In this document: positions 44,340 to 53,048 of the stretch, one piece after another | Numbering within the stretch: position 1 is the stretch's first letter | Layout of the letters: each line of letters opens with the position of its first letter | NCBI RefSeq assembly: GCF_902702935.1 | Contig: NZ_LR738855.1 | Coordinates: 2,356,001-2,420,000 of the forward strand | Direction of reading: 5' to 3' | DNA length: 64,000 nt | Source: Corynebacterium rouxii | GTDB lineage: Bacteria; Actinomycetota; Actinomycetes; Mycobacteriales; Mycobacteriaceae | Made by a program: the position numbers and the translations under genes | Notes under the pieces: generated by a model | What the model was told of the DNA's origin: nothing | Database searches by the model: none | The model's input: only the letters and a program-made list of their open reading frames with translations

Positions 44340-44935
44340 TCCGCGTCATGCTTATCGACGACCATCCCGTAGTCCGTGCCGGACTGCGCTCCATTTTGGA
44401 CAGCTTCGATGACATCACTGTGGTCGCCGAAGCTAGCGACGGCAGCAACGTCAACACTGAAGGCATCGACGTTGTTGTTACCGACATCCAAATGCCAGGC
44501 ACCGACGGCATCACCTTAACCCGCACGCTCGCCAGCGCTGGCGGCCCACCGGTACTCATCCTGACCACCTATGACACCGAGGCCGACATCCTCGCAGCGG
44601 TCGAAGCAGGCGCTATGGGCTACCTGCTCAAAGACGCACCGGAATCAGCACTACACGATGCAGTGGTCGCCACCTTTGAAGGTCGCCGCACCCTCGCCCC
44701 CGAGGTAGCCAACGCCCTCATGCAACGCGTAAGCAAACCCCGACAAGCACTCTCAGCTCGCGAGATTGAAATCCTCCAAAACCTGGAACAAGGACTCAGT
44801 AACCGCCAACTCGCAGCCAAACTATTCATCTCCGAGGCAACGGTGAAGACTCACCTCGTACACATCTACTCCAAGCTCGGCGTAGATAACCGCACCGCCG
44901 CCATCACGGCAGCACGCCAACAGCGTCTGATTTAA
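44336..44935 (+). CDS. chrA: Response regulator, NarL/LuxR family, ChrA-like
   Basis: A 199-residue regulator. The receiver domain has the acidic pair DDHPVVRAGL, phospho-acceptor Asp in VVVTDIQMPGTDG (~residue 54), Thr in ILTTYDTE and Lys in YLLKDAPESAL. The C-terminal HTH is LuxR-type: LSAREIEILQNLEQGLSNRQLAAKLFISEATVKTHLVHIYSKLGVDNRTAA. In Corynebacterium ChrA activates hrtBA and hmuO and represses hemA in response to heme. The ATGA overlap with the kinase gene indicates an operon. The heme role is inferred from layout. Confidence 0.8.
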   Translation: MIRVMLIDDHPVVRAGLRSILDSFDDITVVAEASDGSNVNTEGIDVVVTDIQMPGTDGITLTRTLASAGGPPVLILTTYDTEADILAAVEAGAMGYLLKDAPESALHDAVVATFEGRRTLAPEVANALMQRVSKPRQALSAREIEILQNLEQGLSNRQLAAKLFISEATVKTHLVHIYSKLGVDNRTAAITAARQQRLI

Positions 44936-45036
44936 TTCGGAGCGATACGCGAAGGATCACCCAAACCACACCACAAGGCCATGCGAGTACGTGCCACATA
45001 CATCCTTCCTAGTACACCTACTTGTGAACATCGAAA

Positions 45037-45064
45037 AAGCCCGAGGCGGAGGATCCTCGGGCTT
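45037..45064. terminator. Bidirectional terminator after chrA
   Basis: AAGCCCGAGG and CCTCGGGCTT form a perfect 10-bp stem with an 8-base loop, preceded by AAAAA and followed by TT. It ends the convergent chrA and YhgE/Pip genes. Confidence 0.85.
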
Positions 45065-45077
45065 AATCACAACAACG

Positions 45078-46979
45078 CTACTGGCTGTTGAGCTTTCGCA
45101 CGCGCGCCGCACGCACCATCAGCGTAATAGCCAACGGCACCGCGGTAAACAGGGCAAGCACGGCGATGACCAGCGCATAGCTAGCATCCAGTTCGCCTTG
45201 CGACGCCCCCACGAATGCCTGGCGGGCGTAACTCATAGGGGACAGCGGGTGGAGCGCACGGAACACCCCTGGCACCGTGGCCAGTGGCCACACACCGCCG
45301 AAGGAGAACATTCCAAAAGCGAAAACCGCAAGGATGGCAATGCCGCCGACAAAACGGCCAAACAATGCACGCAACAACTGGTTTACCGCAGCCATGGCAG
45401 AAGCAGTGAATACGAAACCAAGCGCAATGCCCGCCCACGAGCGCGGGTGCCAACCGATCGTGGTAGCAAAACCAGCCAAGACAAACAGGGTCAGCACACC
45501 GATACTGAACAGGCCAGCAAAGGACTTCAAGGTAGGGGCAACAAACGCGTTACGACGATCAGTACCGAACACATGTGGCAGCAAGATAGCAGCCAGTGCC
45601 ATGAGCAAGAAACCAAAGACCATGACGATCAGCATGGAGGCGCCACCGTTGAGCTTCTTAGCCGTTGGGTCCTTGCTGTCTACCACCGTCTGCACGGGGT
45701 TAACGTTGTTTTCCTTGTACACAATTGGAACCGAAACCTGCTTAGCCGATGCCTCTGCGTTAGGAACCTTCGGGGCATTCTTTACACCCTCATCAAGCTT
45801 GGTGGCCAAGGTGTTAGCACCCTCGTTGAGGCGGCCAGCACCGTCGTAAAGCTGCTGCGTGCCATTAGCCAACTGCGCGGTACCATCCGCAAGACGGTGC
45901 GCGCCATCGTTTAGCTTCACTGCACCATCATGAGCCTTAGCCACACCATCGCTGAGCTTCAGCACACCCCCGTAGTACTCCGAAGAAGGATCGCTCAGCA
46001 TATAACGCAAGGTAGCGGTACCGTTTTTCAGCTTGTTCAGCTTGTTCACCTGGTTGTCAGGGTTGTTGACATCAAACTTGGTGGCCAACTCCTGGATACG
46101 ATCGGCTTCCGCAACCATGCCCACGGCACGAAGTGCATCGGCAGCCTGCTGCAGCTGTGGGGCAGCTGCCTGGGCGGTCGTCAGCACTGGGATGAGGGTG
46201 TTCACTAGGGTGCCCACGCCGTCATCAATTTGAGCGGCACCATTGCCCAGCTTTGCGGTACCTGCAGCAAGACGGCTGGCACCGTCGGCAAGCTGACCCG
46301 TACCATCAGCCAACTTTGCGGTGCCCTCGGCGAGCTGGTGGGAGCCGTCGTTAAGCTTCTGCGAACCCGCAACGCCCTTGGCCAAACCATCCTTCAACTT
46401 GCCAGAACCCTCATCCAACTTCGCGGAACCATCAGCGGCACGCTCCAAACCACCGCCGAGCTTATTCACACCGTTGACCAACTTGGTGGCATAAGACTCC
46501 GAAATCGATGCCGACACTGCCTGCTGGATCTTAGGAACCAAACCGCCCGTCAACACCGAACCATTCGTGCCATTGAAGTCGTTATACGACAAAATGATCT
46601 CCGGCTTAGTCGGCTGATCCGCCAACAAAGTATTCACATTCTCCGAGAAATTCTCCGGGATCGTCACAGTGAATAAGTAGGTGCCATTATCCAACCCTTC
46701 GGCTGCCTCATCGCCACTGACCTGCTTAAAAGCCAGATATTCTTTATCGAGCAGCCCCTTGACCACCTTGTCGCCATAACGATTGAACTCACCATTGCGA
46801 GTAGCACCCTTATCCTCATTGACCACAGCCAAATCCACAGAGCGCAAATTCTTTGTAGGATCCCACATAGCCCACATGTAGACCACAGAGACAAGAACAG
46901 GGAATAGCAAGAACAGCACCGCACACAGGCGCTTCCAGCTGAAATGGCGGGTATCCGCCAGGGTTGTCGGTTCAGACAT
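45078..46979 (-). CDS. YhgE/Pip domain membrane protein
   Basis: A 633-residue protein. One N-terminal helix (LCAVLFLLFPVLVSVVYMWAMWDP) and conserved NxDKG-like VDLAVVNEDKGA mark the YhgE/Pip family. Residues ~180-265 and ~330-390 are heptad-like repeats (LADGTGQLADGASRLAAGTAKLGNG, KLNDGAHRLADGTAQLANGTQQLYDGAGRL), predicted coiled coil outside the membrane, and five C-terminal helices follow (GFLLMALAAILLPHVFG...). Related proteins are phage-infection protein Pip and ESX-type YueB; roles in export of surface material are suspected. Transcribed toward chrA. Confidence 0.85.
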   Translation of the reverse strand: MSEPTTLADTRHFSWKRLCAVLFLLFPVLVSVVYMWAMWDPTKNLRSVDLAVVNEDKGATRNGEFNRYGDKVVKGLLDKEYLAFKQVSGDEAAEGLDNGTYLFTVTIPENFSENVNTLLADQPTKPEIILSYNDFNGTNGSVLTGGLVPKIQQAVSASISESYATKLVNGVNKLGGGLERAADGSAKLDEGSGKLKDGLAKGVAGSQKLNDGSHQLAEGTAKLADGTGQLADGASRLAAGTAKLGNGAAQIDDGVGTLVNTLIPVLTTAQAAAPQLQQAADALRAVGMVAEADRIQELATKFDVNNPDNQVNKLNKLKNGTATLRYMLSDPSSEYYGGVLKLSDGVAKAHDGAVKLNDGAHRLADGTAQLANGTQQLYDGAGRLNEGANTLATKLDEGVKNAPKVPNAEASAKQVSVPIVYKENNVNPVQTVVDSKDPTAKKLNGGASMLIVMVFGFLLMALAAILLPHVFGTDRRNAFVAPTLKSFAGLFSIGVLTLFVLAGFATTIGWHPRSWAGIALGFVFTASAMAAVNQLLRALFGRFVGGIAILAVFAFGMFSFGGVWPLATVPGVFRALHPLSPMSYARQAFVGASQGELDASYALVIAVLALFTAVPLAITLMVRAARVRKLNSQ

Positions 46980-47342
46980 CGTTTCCTCCGGTGAAATAAT
47001 TAGACCGGATAATTATCGTCGTTTTTCTTTGTACAACAAAACTTAAGGGGTGGCGATAGTTCTGGAAAGTTGAACCCCCAATACAAAACTAAGGTCCACA
47101 AAGCGGTAGAGGGAACAAGTGACCCCCCCCTAACCGCCCACCACAAACACACTAAAGTGCAGCTTTACTTCCACAGCATTTTGACCAGCAATAGATAGAT
47201 TGTACCCAAAATAGCCCCTAAAATACCCCCGCTAGAAACAAGAAAAAGTAGACCTCATCAGCTTGATTAGATTTCCTTCTAACGATCTTCAAACACCCTT
47301 AGGTAACCATCATATTGACGGCTACACCCCCATGCCATATAA
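46980..47342. other. Intergenic region with a membrane-tail-like remnant
   Basis: No full gene is seen. On the minus strand, 47165-47255 reads GLLFLVSSGGILGAILGTIYLLL and ends in a short basic tail with TAA at 47165-47167, with stops immediately upstream and no start; this looks like the 3' end of a lost membrane-anchored protein. The right side carries the promoter and DtxR-like box of the downstream gene. Confidence 0.4.
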
Positions 47343-47361
47343 ATAGGTTTGCCTAACCTTA
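47343..47361. promoter_or_regulatory. DtxR-like iron box
   Basis: ATAGGTTTGCCTAACCTTA matches the DtxR consensus TTAGGTTAGCCTAACCTAA at 16 of 19 positions, with both AGGTT and CCTAACCT halves kept. It lies 58 bases before the downstream start and would repress it when iron is plentiful. Confidence 0.75.
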
Positions 47362-47418
47362 GACAGTGTCTGAAGGTAGGGTACCCAATTCCCCTCACTT
47401 CCCTCAAAGGAACCAATC

Positions 47419-48372
47419 ATGAGCATTTTACCAAAACTCGGACGCCGAGCCCTCACCAGCATCACAGCCACCGCCATCATCGCCGGAGGTGTAGTTGCAC
47501 CTCAAGCACTCGCCGACGACATCAAAAATGCAGACCTTTACTGGGGCTTCAGCGGATCGAGCCACAGTAAGTACGACCATAACGGTCCAAAATTTGAAAA
47601 AGCTGACAAAGGCGCAGAACTGACAAACATTGATGCTGCTTCGGTATATGCAGAGACTTTCAAAAAAGGCGTTTTTCCTGACACCAGAAGGGAAAAATCC
47701 GGCATTTTAGTTTTCCATAACGGGGAAGTAAAAACCGAAACAAATCATTCTAACTACCAGATCAACTGGCCAGGGGAAGTAACTATGAAGTTGGGGTTTG
47801 GGGATGATGAATTAGTCATCAAAGATCTCAATTTGATGCTCAAAAATGGCAACATGGGAGAACTTAAAGCTACCGTCGGTGAAAAATCCAATATCAAACT
47901 GTTCGATGTTCAAGAATACTCAGTTTCCGACAAAACTATTACGGTAACGCCAAAAATTCCTACATGCACCACTGGAACTTGGAAACCATGGCACAACGAC
48001 CTAATTAGTGAGCTCGGCAGTCTTAAATCAGTATTTTTCGAGTCTTACACTTGCAATAACAATGATATTGCCAAGCAGCCACTTCCTCTCACCGTGGTTT
48101 TGAATGCAGAAAAGCCCGCAGAACAGGCTAATCCAGCTTCAAATAAAGACAACACTTCAGGTGAGCATTCCGACCAGGAACATTCCGTTATCAGCGATCA
48201 AGAACAAGTGGATTCTCCAGAGGTAGCAGCTGGTGACACCACTTTCTCCAAAGCTAAAGAATTCCTCGGCACTAAAATCGGTCGCATCCTCACCATTGGT
48301 CTGAGTGTGCTGGGTGGGTTGGGCGCCCTGTGGACTCTGTGGACCAAGTTCAGCCACCTATTTATTCGCTAA
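47419..48372 (+). CDS. Iron-regulated secreted protein, possible HtaA-family heme binder
   Basis: A 317-residue exported protein: signal peptide MSILPKLGRRALTSITATAI...APQALA, an ~190-residue domain starting DLYWGFSGSSHSKY, a Ser/Glu/Asp-rich linker (220-280) and a C-terminal helix (IGRILTIGLSVLGGLGALWTLW) with a short basic tail. This design, and a DtxR-like box upstream, parallels HtaB/ChtB-type heme-uptake proteins of Corynebacterium. The domain shows a GILVFHNGEV...VTMKLGF...LVIKDLNLML pattern, compatible with an HtaA (CR) domain but divergent, so family membership is tentative. A perfect terminator follows. Confidence 0.6.
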   Translation: MSILPKLGRRALTSITATAIIAGGVVAPQALADDIKNADLYWGFSGSSHSKYDHNGPKFEKADKGAELTNIDAASVYAETFKKGVFPDTRREKSGILVFHNGEVKTETNHSNYQINWPGEVTMKLGFGDDELVIKDLNLMLKNGNMGELKATVGEKSNIKLFDVQEYSVSDKTITVTPKIPTCTTGTWKPWHNDLISELGSLKSVFFESYTCNNNDIAKQPLPLTVVLNAEKPAEQANPASNKDNTSGEHSDQEHSVISDQEQVDSPEVAAGDTTFSKAKEFLGTKIGRILTIGLSVLGGLGALWTLWTKFSHLFIR

Positions 48373-48399
48373 TTCATAGCATATAAATCGATCTCACTA

Positions 48400-48437
48400 A
48401 ATAGGCCTCACCTCTTCGAGAGGTGAGGCCTATTTTT
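48400..48437 (+). terminator. Intrinsic terminator after iron-regulated gene
   Basis: AATAGGCCTCACCTC and its complement form a long stem closed by a TTCG-type tetraloop, followed by TTTTTT. A strong rho-independent terminator, also usable on the other strand. Confidence 0.92.
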
Positions 48438-48600
48438 TATCTCCTAAGACGTCGAGAGACATAAATAGGGGTGAGTTTGCCCCTTATTCTCAAATTAACC
48501 CGAACGATTATCCACCCTAATAGGGGATTGAGGGGGTAGTCAGAACGAGGTAGCGTAGGCGGCGCATAGTTTATTTACCTCTAGCACTAAGGAATCGTTC

Positions 48601-49992
48601 ATGGCCTACGCAACCACAAACCCCTATACCGGCGAAGTTGTCAAGGAATTCCCCACGGCAACCGCTCAAGAAATTAAACAAGCCATCACTCAAGCACACA
48701 ACACGTTCACACAGTGGAGTCGCAAACCGGTAGCAGACCGTGTGGAGGTTCTCGCGCGCGCCGCCGACATTTTGGAAACAAAAAAGCGCGAATACGCGGA
48801 AATTATCACCCTTGAGATGGGCAAACTCATCGCTGAAGCTGAATCGGAAATCGATATTTGCATCGATATACTGCGCTACTACGTCGCCAACGGCGAGGCC
48901 CAGCTCGCACCGCGCTACCTACCCGCGAAGGGCTTCGGCGAGCACGACGTCCAACTCATCAACGAGCCGTTGGGTGTTCTCTACGCCGTCGAACCATGGA
49001 ATTTCCCTTACTACCAGGTCATTCGCATCGGCGCACCGCAGTTCACCGCCGGCAACACCATCGTGCTCAAGCACGCCTCCAACGTGCCACAGTCGGCACT
49101 CAAAATGGTTGAACTCTTCCGCGAGGCAGGCGCACCCGAAGGCCTCCTAGTCAACGTCTTCGCAGGTCACGACGCCACCGAGGTGATCCTTTCCGATCCA
49201 CGCGTGCGTGGCGTCGCTCTTACCGGATCCGAAGGGGCAGGAGCCGCAGTCTCTGCAACCGCCTCAAAGTACCTCAAGAAGTCCACCCTCGAACTCGGCG
49301 GCGCGGATGCCTTCATCGTCCTCAGCGACGCAGAACTCGACAAAGCCGTCGACTGGGCCGTCTTCGGACGCCATTGGAACGCAGGGCAGGTGTGCTGTTC
49401 GTCGAAACGCATCATCGTAGAGGACTCGCTTTACGACGCCTTCCTCGCCCAGTACACCCAAAAAGTTGCCGCTCTCACAGCCGGCGACCCCATGGATCCA
49501 AACACCCAACTAGCACCGCTGTCCTCCCAAACAGCAGCCGATGACCTCGGCAAACTTGTCGACAAAGCCCGCGCCGAAGGTGCCACCGTCACCGAAGTCG
49601 GCATCAATCTCCCCGAGCATGGCGCCTTCTACCAACCCACCATCCTCACCGACATCCCACTCGACTCCGACACCGCACACTCCGAATTCTTCGGCCCCGT
49701 CTCCCAGATCTACCGCGCCCGCGACATCGACCACGCCATAGAGATCGCCAACTCCTCACCATTCGGACTCGGCGGCTCCGTATTCAGCCAAGATGAGGCA
49801 AAAGCCAAAGACATCGCGCGTCGCCTCGATACCGGCATGGTCTACATCAACCAGCCCACCGGTGTGAAAGCCGACATCCCATTCGGTGGCACAAAACGCT
49901 CCGGATTCGGCCGCGAGCTCATCGACCTCGGCCTCCACGAGTTCGTGAATCAGAAAGTCGTGGTGGTTACCGACATCGACGGCTCCTTCTAG
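48601..49992 (+). CDS. gabD: NAD(P)-dependent succinate-semialdehyde dehydrogenase
   Basis: A 463-residue aldehyde dehydrogenase. The cofactor region VEPWNFPYYQVIRIGAPQFTAGNTIVLKHAS, the general base in LELGGADAFIVL, and the catalytic cysteine in WNAGQVCCSSKRIIV (~residue 265) are all present, as is the C-terminal PFGGTKRSGFGREL. The sequence agrees best with short GabD/SSADH2-type enzymes that convert succinate semialdehyde to succinate. A related aldehyde cannot be excluded. Starts at ATG 48601 with a GGAA-type RBS. Confidence 0.88.
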   Translation: MAYATTNPYTGEVVKEFPTATAQEIKQAITQAHNTFTQWSRKPVADRVEVLARAADILETKKREYAEIITLEMGKLIAEAESEIDICIDILRYYVANGEAQLAPRYLPAKGFGEHDVQLINEPLGVLYAVEPWNFPYYQVIRIGAPQFTAGNTIVLKHASNVPQSALKMVELFREAGAPEGLLVNVFAGHDATEVILSDPRVRGVALTGSEGAGAAVSATASKYLKKSTLELGGADAFIVLSDAELDKAVDWAVFGRHWNAGQVCCSSKRIIVEDSLYDAFLAQYTQKVAALTAGDPMDPNTQLAPLSSQTAADDLGKLVDKARAEGATVTEVGINLPEHGAFYQPTILTDIPLDSDTAHSEFFGPVSQIYRARDIDHAIEIANSSPFGLGGSVFSQDEAKAKDIARRLDTGMVYINQPTGVKADIPFGGTKRSGFGRELIDLGLHEFVNQKVVVVTDIDGSF

Positions 49993-50028
49993 CACCGTTC
50001 GGGGGTATTCCGAGGCATTTTGCACAGA

Positions 50029-50082
50029 ACTTCACACCAAATCACTTCCAAACCGGCCGTTTATGCAGATTTGGTGTGAAGT
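50029..50082. repeat. 54-bp palindrome
   Basis: ACTTCACACCAAATC (50029-50043) and GATTTGGTGTGAAGT (50068-50082) are perfect 15-bp inverted repeats with a 24-base centre. It lies 36 bases after gabD and could terminate it, or be a single copy of a third palindromic element family. Confidence 0.8.
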
Positions 50083-50085
50083 GCC

Positions 50086-51184
50086 GCCTTTTCAGGGGTA
50101 AACGGGGGTGGTCCGCCCGCCAACGCCCGCCAACGCCCGCCAACCACAGCTGTGAAAACGTACTACTCCGCATGATGTGGTCACGGAAACCATTGCGGGT
50201 TTCGTGACCGCACATAAGGGCGCGGTGGACCTAAGCACCACCCCGGCGAATGTTTTGAAGATCACCGCACAGACGTTGTCCACTGTTGGGCACGGTGTTT
50301 CTGCGTGCGTCTAAGGCGCTGACCGCGCCGACGAGGGGTTGGCGGATTTAGCTGGCCAAATGACTAGAGATGGTCGTGGATACAACCGACGACCCAAACG
50401 TGGTCTTTGTCGAGGCCCCCTTTGTAAAGGCTACTATCGCCGATGTGGCACCAGCTGCCCGTGGGGCCATTGTCTCGTTTACCTCACCTGCGACTCCTGC
50501 TAACCCGGTGCCGGAAGGTGAGTATTCGCGGCAAATCATAGTTGCCGGCAGTCATGCAGATAGCGAAGTTATCGAACACATTGCAGATGACAGGGGAGTC
50601 ATGGGCGGAGCAGATTTTCGGAAACTATTTGGCATAAAACTGCAAAATGTGGGCTTAGAATGATGTTTCTTTTGAAACTGAAGCGACCCTAGATCTTCAA
50701 CGCAGGGGATTTCGTACCCAACGCCCACGCAAAGGCGAGACTTGTAAGAAAATACTCGGCGTAGATTTTCCTATCGTTACATTATTTATTGGAACAATCT
50801 GGATCTCTCTAACAAAAAATCCTTCCAGTAAATACAGCAACCTAAGCGGTCTTAAGGCTTATACCTTTGTCTAAATTCCCCCGTTTACGTTGTAAACAGT
50901 TCCATCCCAAGCGATGAAACTTAATGATCTATAACCGCGTCACTGACACCGGCCGACTAATCGTAGTAGTCACTTAAACCATGCACACCAATGTTCGCTA
51001 CCTCACCGAGTTTGGCTGCAGCAACTATCACGAATCCATACCAGCATCAGCAAGACCGATTCCTGTCGCTACCAATCCTGCGACCCCGCCGGAAAGCGCA
51101 GATATTCCACACTTCAGTTGTAATTCTGGGAATTAATTCGGATCAATCGTCGTCCGGACCTGACTATCATTCAGTATCTCGATA
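50086..51184. other. Degenerate region without intact gene
   Basis: About 1.1 kb after gabD. It starts with a 10-bp tandem repeat (GCCCGCCAAC, three copies, 50115-50144). One stretch reads VTETIAGFVTAHKGAVDLSTTPANVLKITAQTLSTVGHGVSA (plus strand, 50180-50310), followed in another frame by TDDPNVVFVEAPFVKATIADVAPAARGAIVSFTSPATPANPVPEG (50370-50520). These look like real but decayed protein pieces of unknown family. The last 500 bases are AT-richer and featureless. Confidence 0.45.
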
Positions 51185-51515
51185 CTAGCGCCAAGAGTAG
51201 AATTGATGGTAGCTGACAAGTTCTCTATAACAGTTCCTGTCTCTGAAAAATACGACCACATCCCCATCTAGATTTTCAAAGTGTGCATTTAAAACGCTAA
51301 GAATGGAAACATTCTTTTCTGGAGCGTCCACGGTCACTAGAAATTCTGATTCAAGTTCAACGGTTTGCTCGATTTGCGGCGAAGGGGACAAAGCGGCAGC
51401 ACCCGCATCAATGACCGATTCTGCTGTTTTAGTTTCAGCCTCCGCTGATAATGGAAGGGCAGTCGACAAGATCATCGCTGCCGACAGTACAACAACTGGA
51501 ATCGCACGTTTTTTA
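51185..51515 (-). pseudogene. Small secreted protein, start codon lost
   Basis: From 51475 the frame reads MILSTALPLSAEAETKTAESVIDAGAAALS and ends at 51185 after 96 residues. Upstream in the same frame KKRAIPVVVLSAA would complete a signal peptide (KKRAIPVVVLSAAMILSTALPLSAEAE), but no start codon precedes it and a stop lies three codons before. The mature part (EFLVTVDAPEKNVSILSVLNAHFENLDGDVVVFFRDRNCYRELV) is unrecognised. Probably a degraded secreted protein gene. Confidence 0.45.
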
Positions 51516-51682
51516 TTCGGCTACCCTATCCCTAAAAAAAGAATTTGCAAACTGTTAGCATTAAAAATTCTTTCATGGGGGATCGGGTTTGTGAACGTCT
51601 AGGGATTAACACCTCCACCACTTAACAACATTGCACACAATTAAAACAATCTCAAACCCCCACCCCACACAAACCAACAAAA

Positions 51683-51726
51683 ATCCCGCACCCAGAAGCT
51701 ACGTCACAGGACTTCGGGTGCGGGAT
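51683..51726. terminator. Terminator after mycolyltransferase gene
   Basis: ATCCCGCACCCAGAAG and CTTCGGGTGCGGGAT form an almost perfect stem around a 14-base loop, 24 bases after the stop of the minus-strand esterase gene, followed on that strand by TTTTTG. Confidence 0.85.
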
Positions 51727-51749
51727 AGTGCATTAAGGTCAGCTCAAAC

Positions 51750-52970
51750 CTAGTGATAGGTATACTGCCCCTTGCTTACGTTTGCCCATGCAACGGGGAG
51801 CTGCTGGCGGTAGTACGGCCATGCGTGAACACCCTGATCATGGTAGTCAAAGGTGATACGGGAAGGGTCGGCAATCTTTTCACGTACAGAGGCTTCGAGC
51901 TCTTGGGTGCAGCGGTAGGTCATTTTTTCCAATACGATGTTGCCAAAGAGGGTGAATGGCCCGTCTTCCTTTGGTGCATTTACATCAGATGGGGTGGCCA
52001 CGCCGTTGGCTACATAGATATAGGTATCCATAGAGGCGATACCAGAGGGGTTGGCTACTACGTCATTACGGCGACGCTGTTCGGTGATGTCGCGTCCCCA
52101 CATGAGGTCCGGGTTGCCGCCCATCACGCGGGCCGCGAGGTTAAACAGTTCACGTCCACTGGTGTTCACGGGGGAGTAGCAGCCGGAAACTCCGAAGGTG
52201 CCCACAAATTTTTCCGGATAGAGGTTTGCTAGGCGCACGGCAGCGGAGCCACCCATGGAGAGTCCACCGATATAGGATTTTCCATTGTACGCAATCTTTG
52301 TCTCGGGCTGCACTAGCACACCAGGCAGTTCCTTGATAAGGAACGTTTCCCACATAGAACGGCCGATATATGGGTCGGTTTCGTTCCAGTCGGTGTAGTT
52401 GGTGCCGCCGGCCTCGGTTGGCATGATCACGGTGACATGTTCGTTGGCCATTGCTCCTTGCACGTCACCCTTGCGCAACCATCCGGACTGGGATGGGGCG
52501 GAGACACCGTCGAGAAGGTACAGCATGGGCGCTGGGGTGGTGCGGTCTTTGGGGTGTTGCACTTGCACCTGCACGATGCGTCGCATAGCGGGTGACTCGA
52601 TGAAGAGGCGGTCGACGTCGAAACGCTCGTCTTTTTCTACTTTAACGAGGCGTGGTGCGGCAAAGTCACGCTCTGCTTCGATGGGGTAGGGGGTTGGGGA
52701 TCCCCACATGTTCCAGAGTGGGAATTGTGCCCATGGAGAATACATGTGCATTCCACGGTAGAAGGAGTTGATGTCTTCACCTAGGTGTGGGTTTTTTGAC
52801 CACTCCGCAAGCAGAGCGTTAGCCCCGTAGTTAAGGGCGGAGGAACCCGCCTCGATGGGGTTTGAAGACTGGGCGGTGGCAGAAGGTGCGGCCACTCCGG
52901 CAAGCGCAATGACTGCTGTGGCTGTGGCACAGGCACGGCGCACGCTGGAAGAAATAGAGGGGAATCGCAT
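51750..52970 (-). CDS. cmt: Secreted corynomycolyltransferase-type esterase
   Basis: A 406-residue exported protein. ATG 52970 gives the signal peptide MRFPSISSSVRRACATATAV...APSATAQ. The mature protein has the antigen-85/mycolyltransferase alpha/beta-hydrolase fold: QVQHPKDRTTPAPMLYLLDG, the nucleophile elbow YIGGLSMGGSAAVRLA (GxSMGG), and the C-terminal His in DYHDQGVHAWPYYRQQLP. Such enzymes transfer corynomycolic acid onto trehalose and arabinogalactan in the cell envelope, which supports the genus assignment. Upstream in-frame codons run into the promoter region and are not used. Confidence 0.9.
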   Translation of the reverse strand: MRFPSISSSVRRACATATAVIALAGVAAPSATAQSSNPIEAGSSALNYGANALLAEWSKNPHLGEDINSFYRGMHMYSPWAQFPLWNMWGSPTPYPIEAERDFAAPRLVKVEKDERFDVDRLFIESPAMRRIVQVQVQHPKDRTTPAPMLYLLDGVSAPSQSGWLRKGDVQGAMANEHVTVIMPTEAGGTNYTDWNETDPYIGRSMWETFLIKELPGVLVQPETKIAYNGKSYIGGLSMGGSAAVRLANLYPEKFVGTFGVSGCYSPVNTSGRELFNLAARVMGGNPDLMWGRDITEQRRRNDVVANPSGIASMDTYIYVANGVATPSDVNAPKEDGPFTLFGNIVLEKMTYRCTQELEASVREKIADPSRITFDYHDQGVHAWPYYRQQLPVAWANVSKGQYTYH

Positions 52971-53007
52971 GCAAAGAATCCTAATGGGTTCGATAGCAAA
53001 ACCGTAA

Positions 53008-53023
53008 TGTTTCACGTAAAATT
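53008..53023. promoter_or_regulatory. Degenerate parS-like sequence
   Basis: TGTTTCACGTAAAATT matches parS (TGTTTCACGTGAAACA) at 13 of 16 positions; only the left half is intact. It lies between the mycolyltransferase and nucleoside hydrolase genes. Much weaker than the site at 57643. Confidence 0.25.
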
Positions 53024-53048
53024 CACCCCAGTCACTATGTTGGAAACC

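Noticed and set aside
45277..46676. Plus-strand frames opposite the YhgE/Pip gene
   Set aside because: Antisense of the heptad repeats gives open frames by codon bias; no start context.
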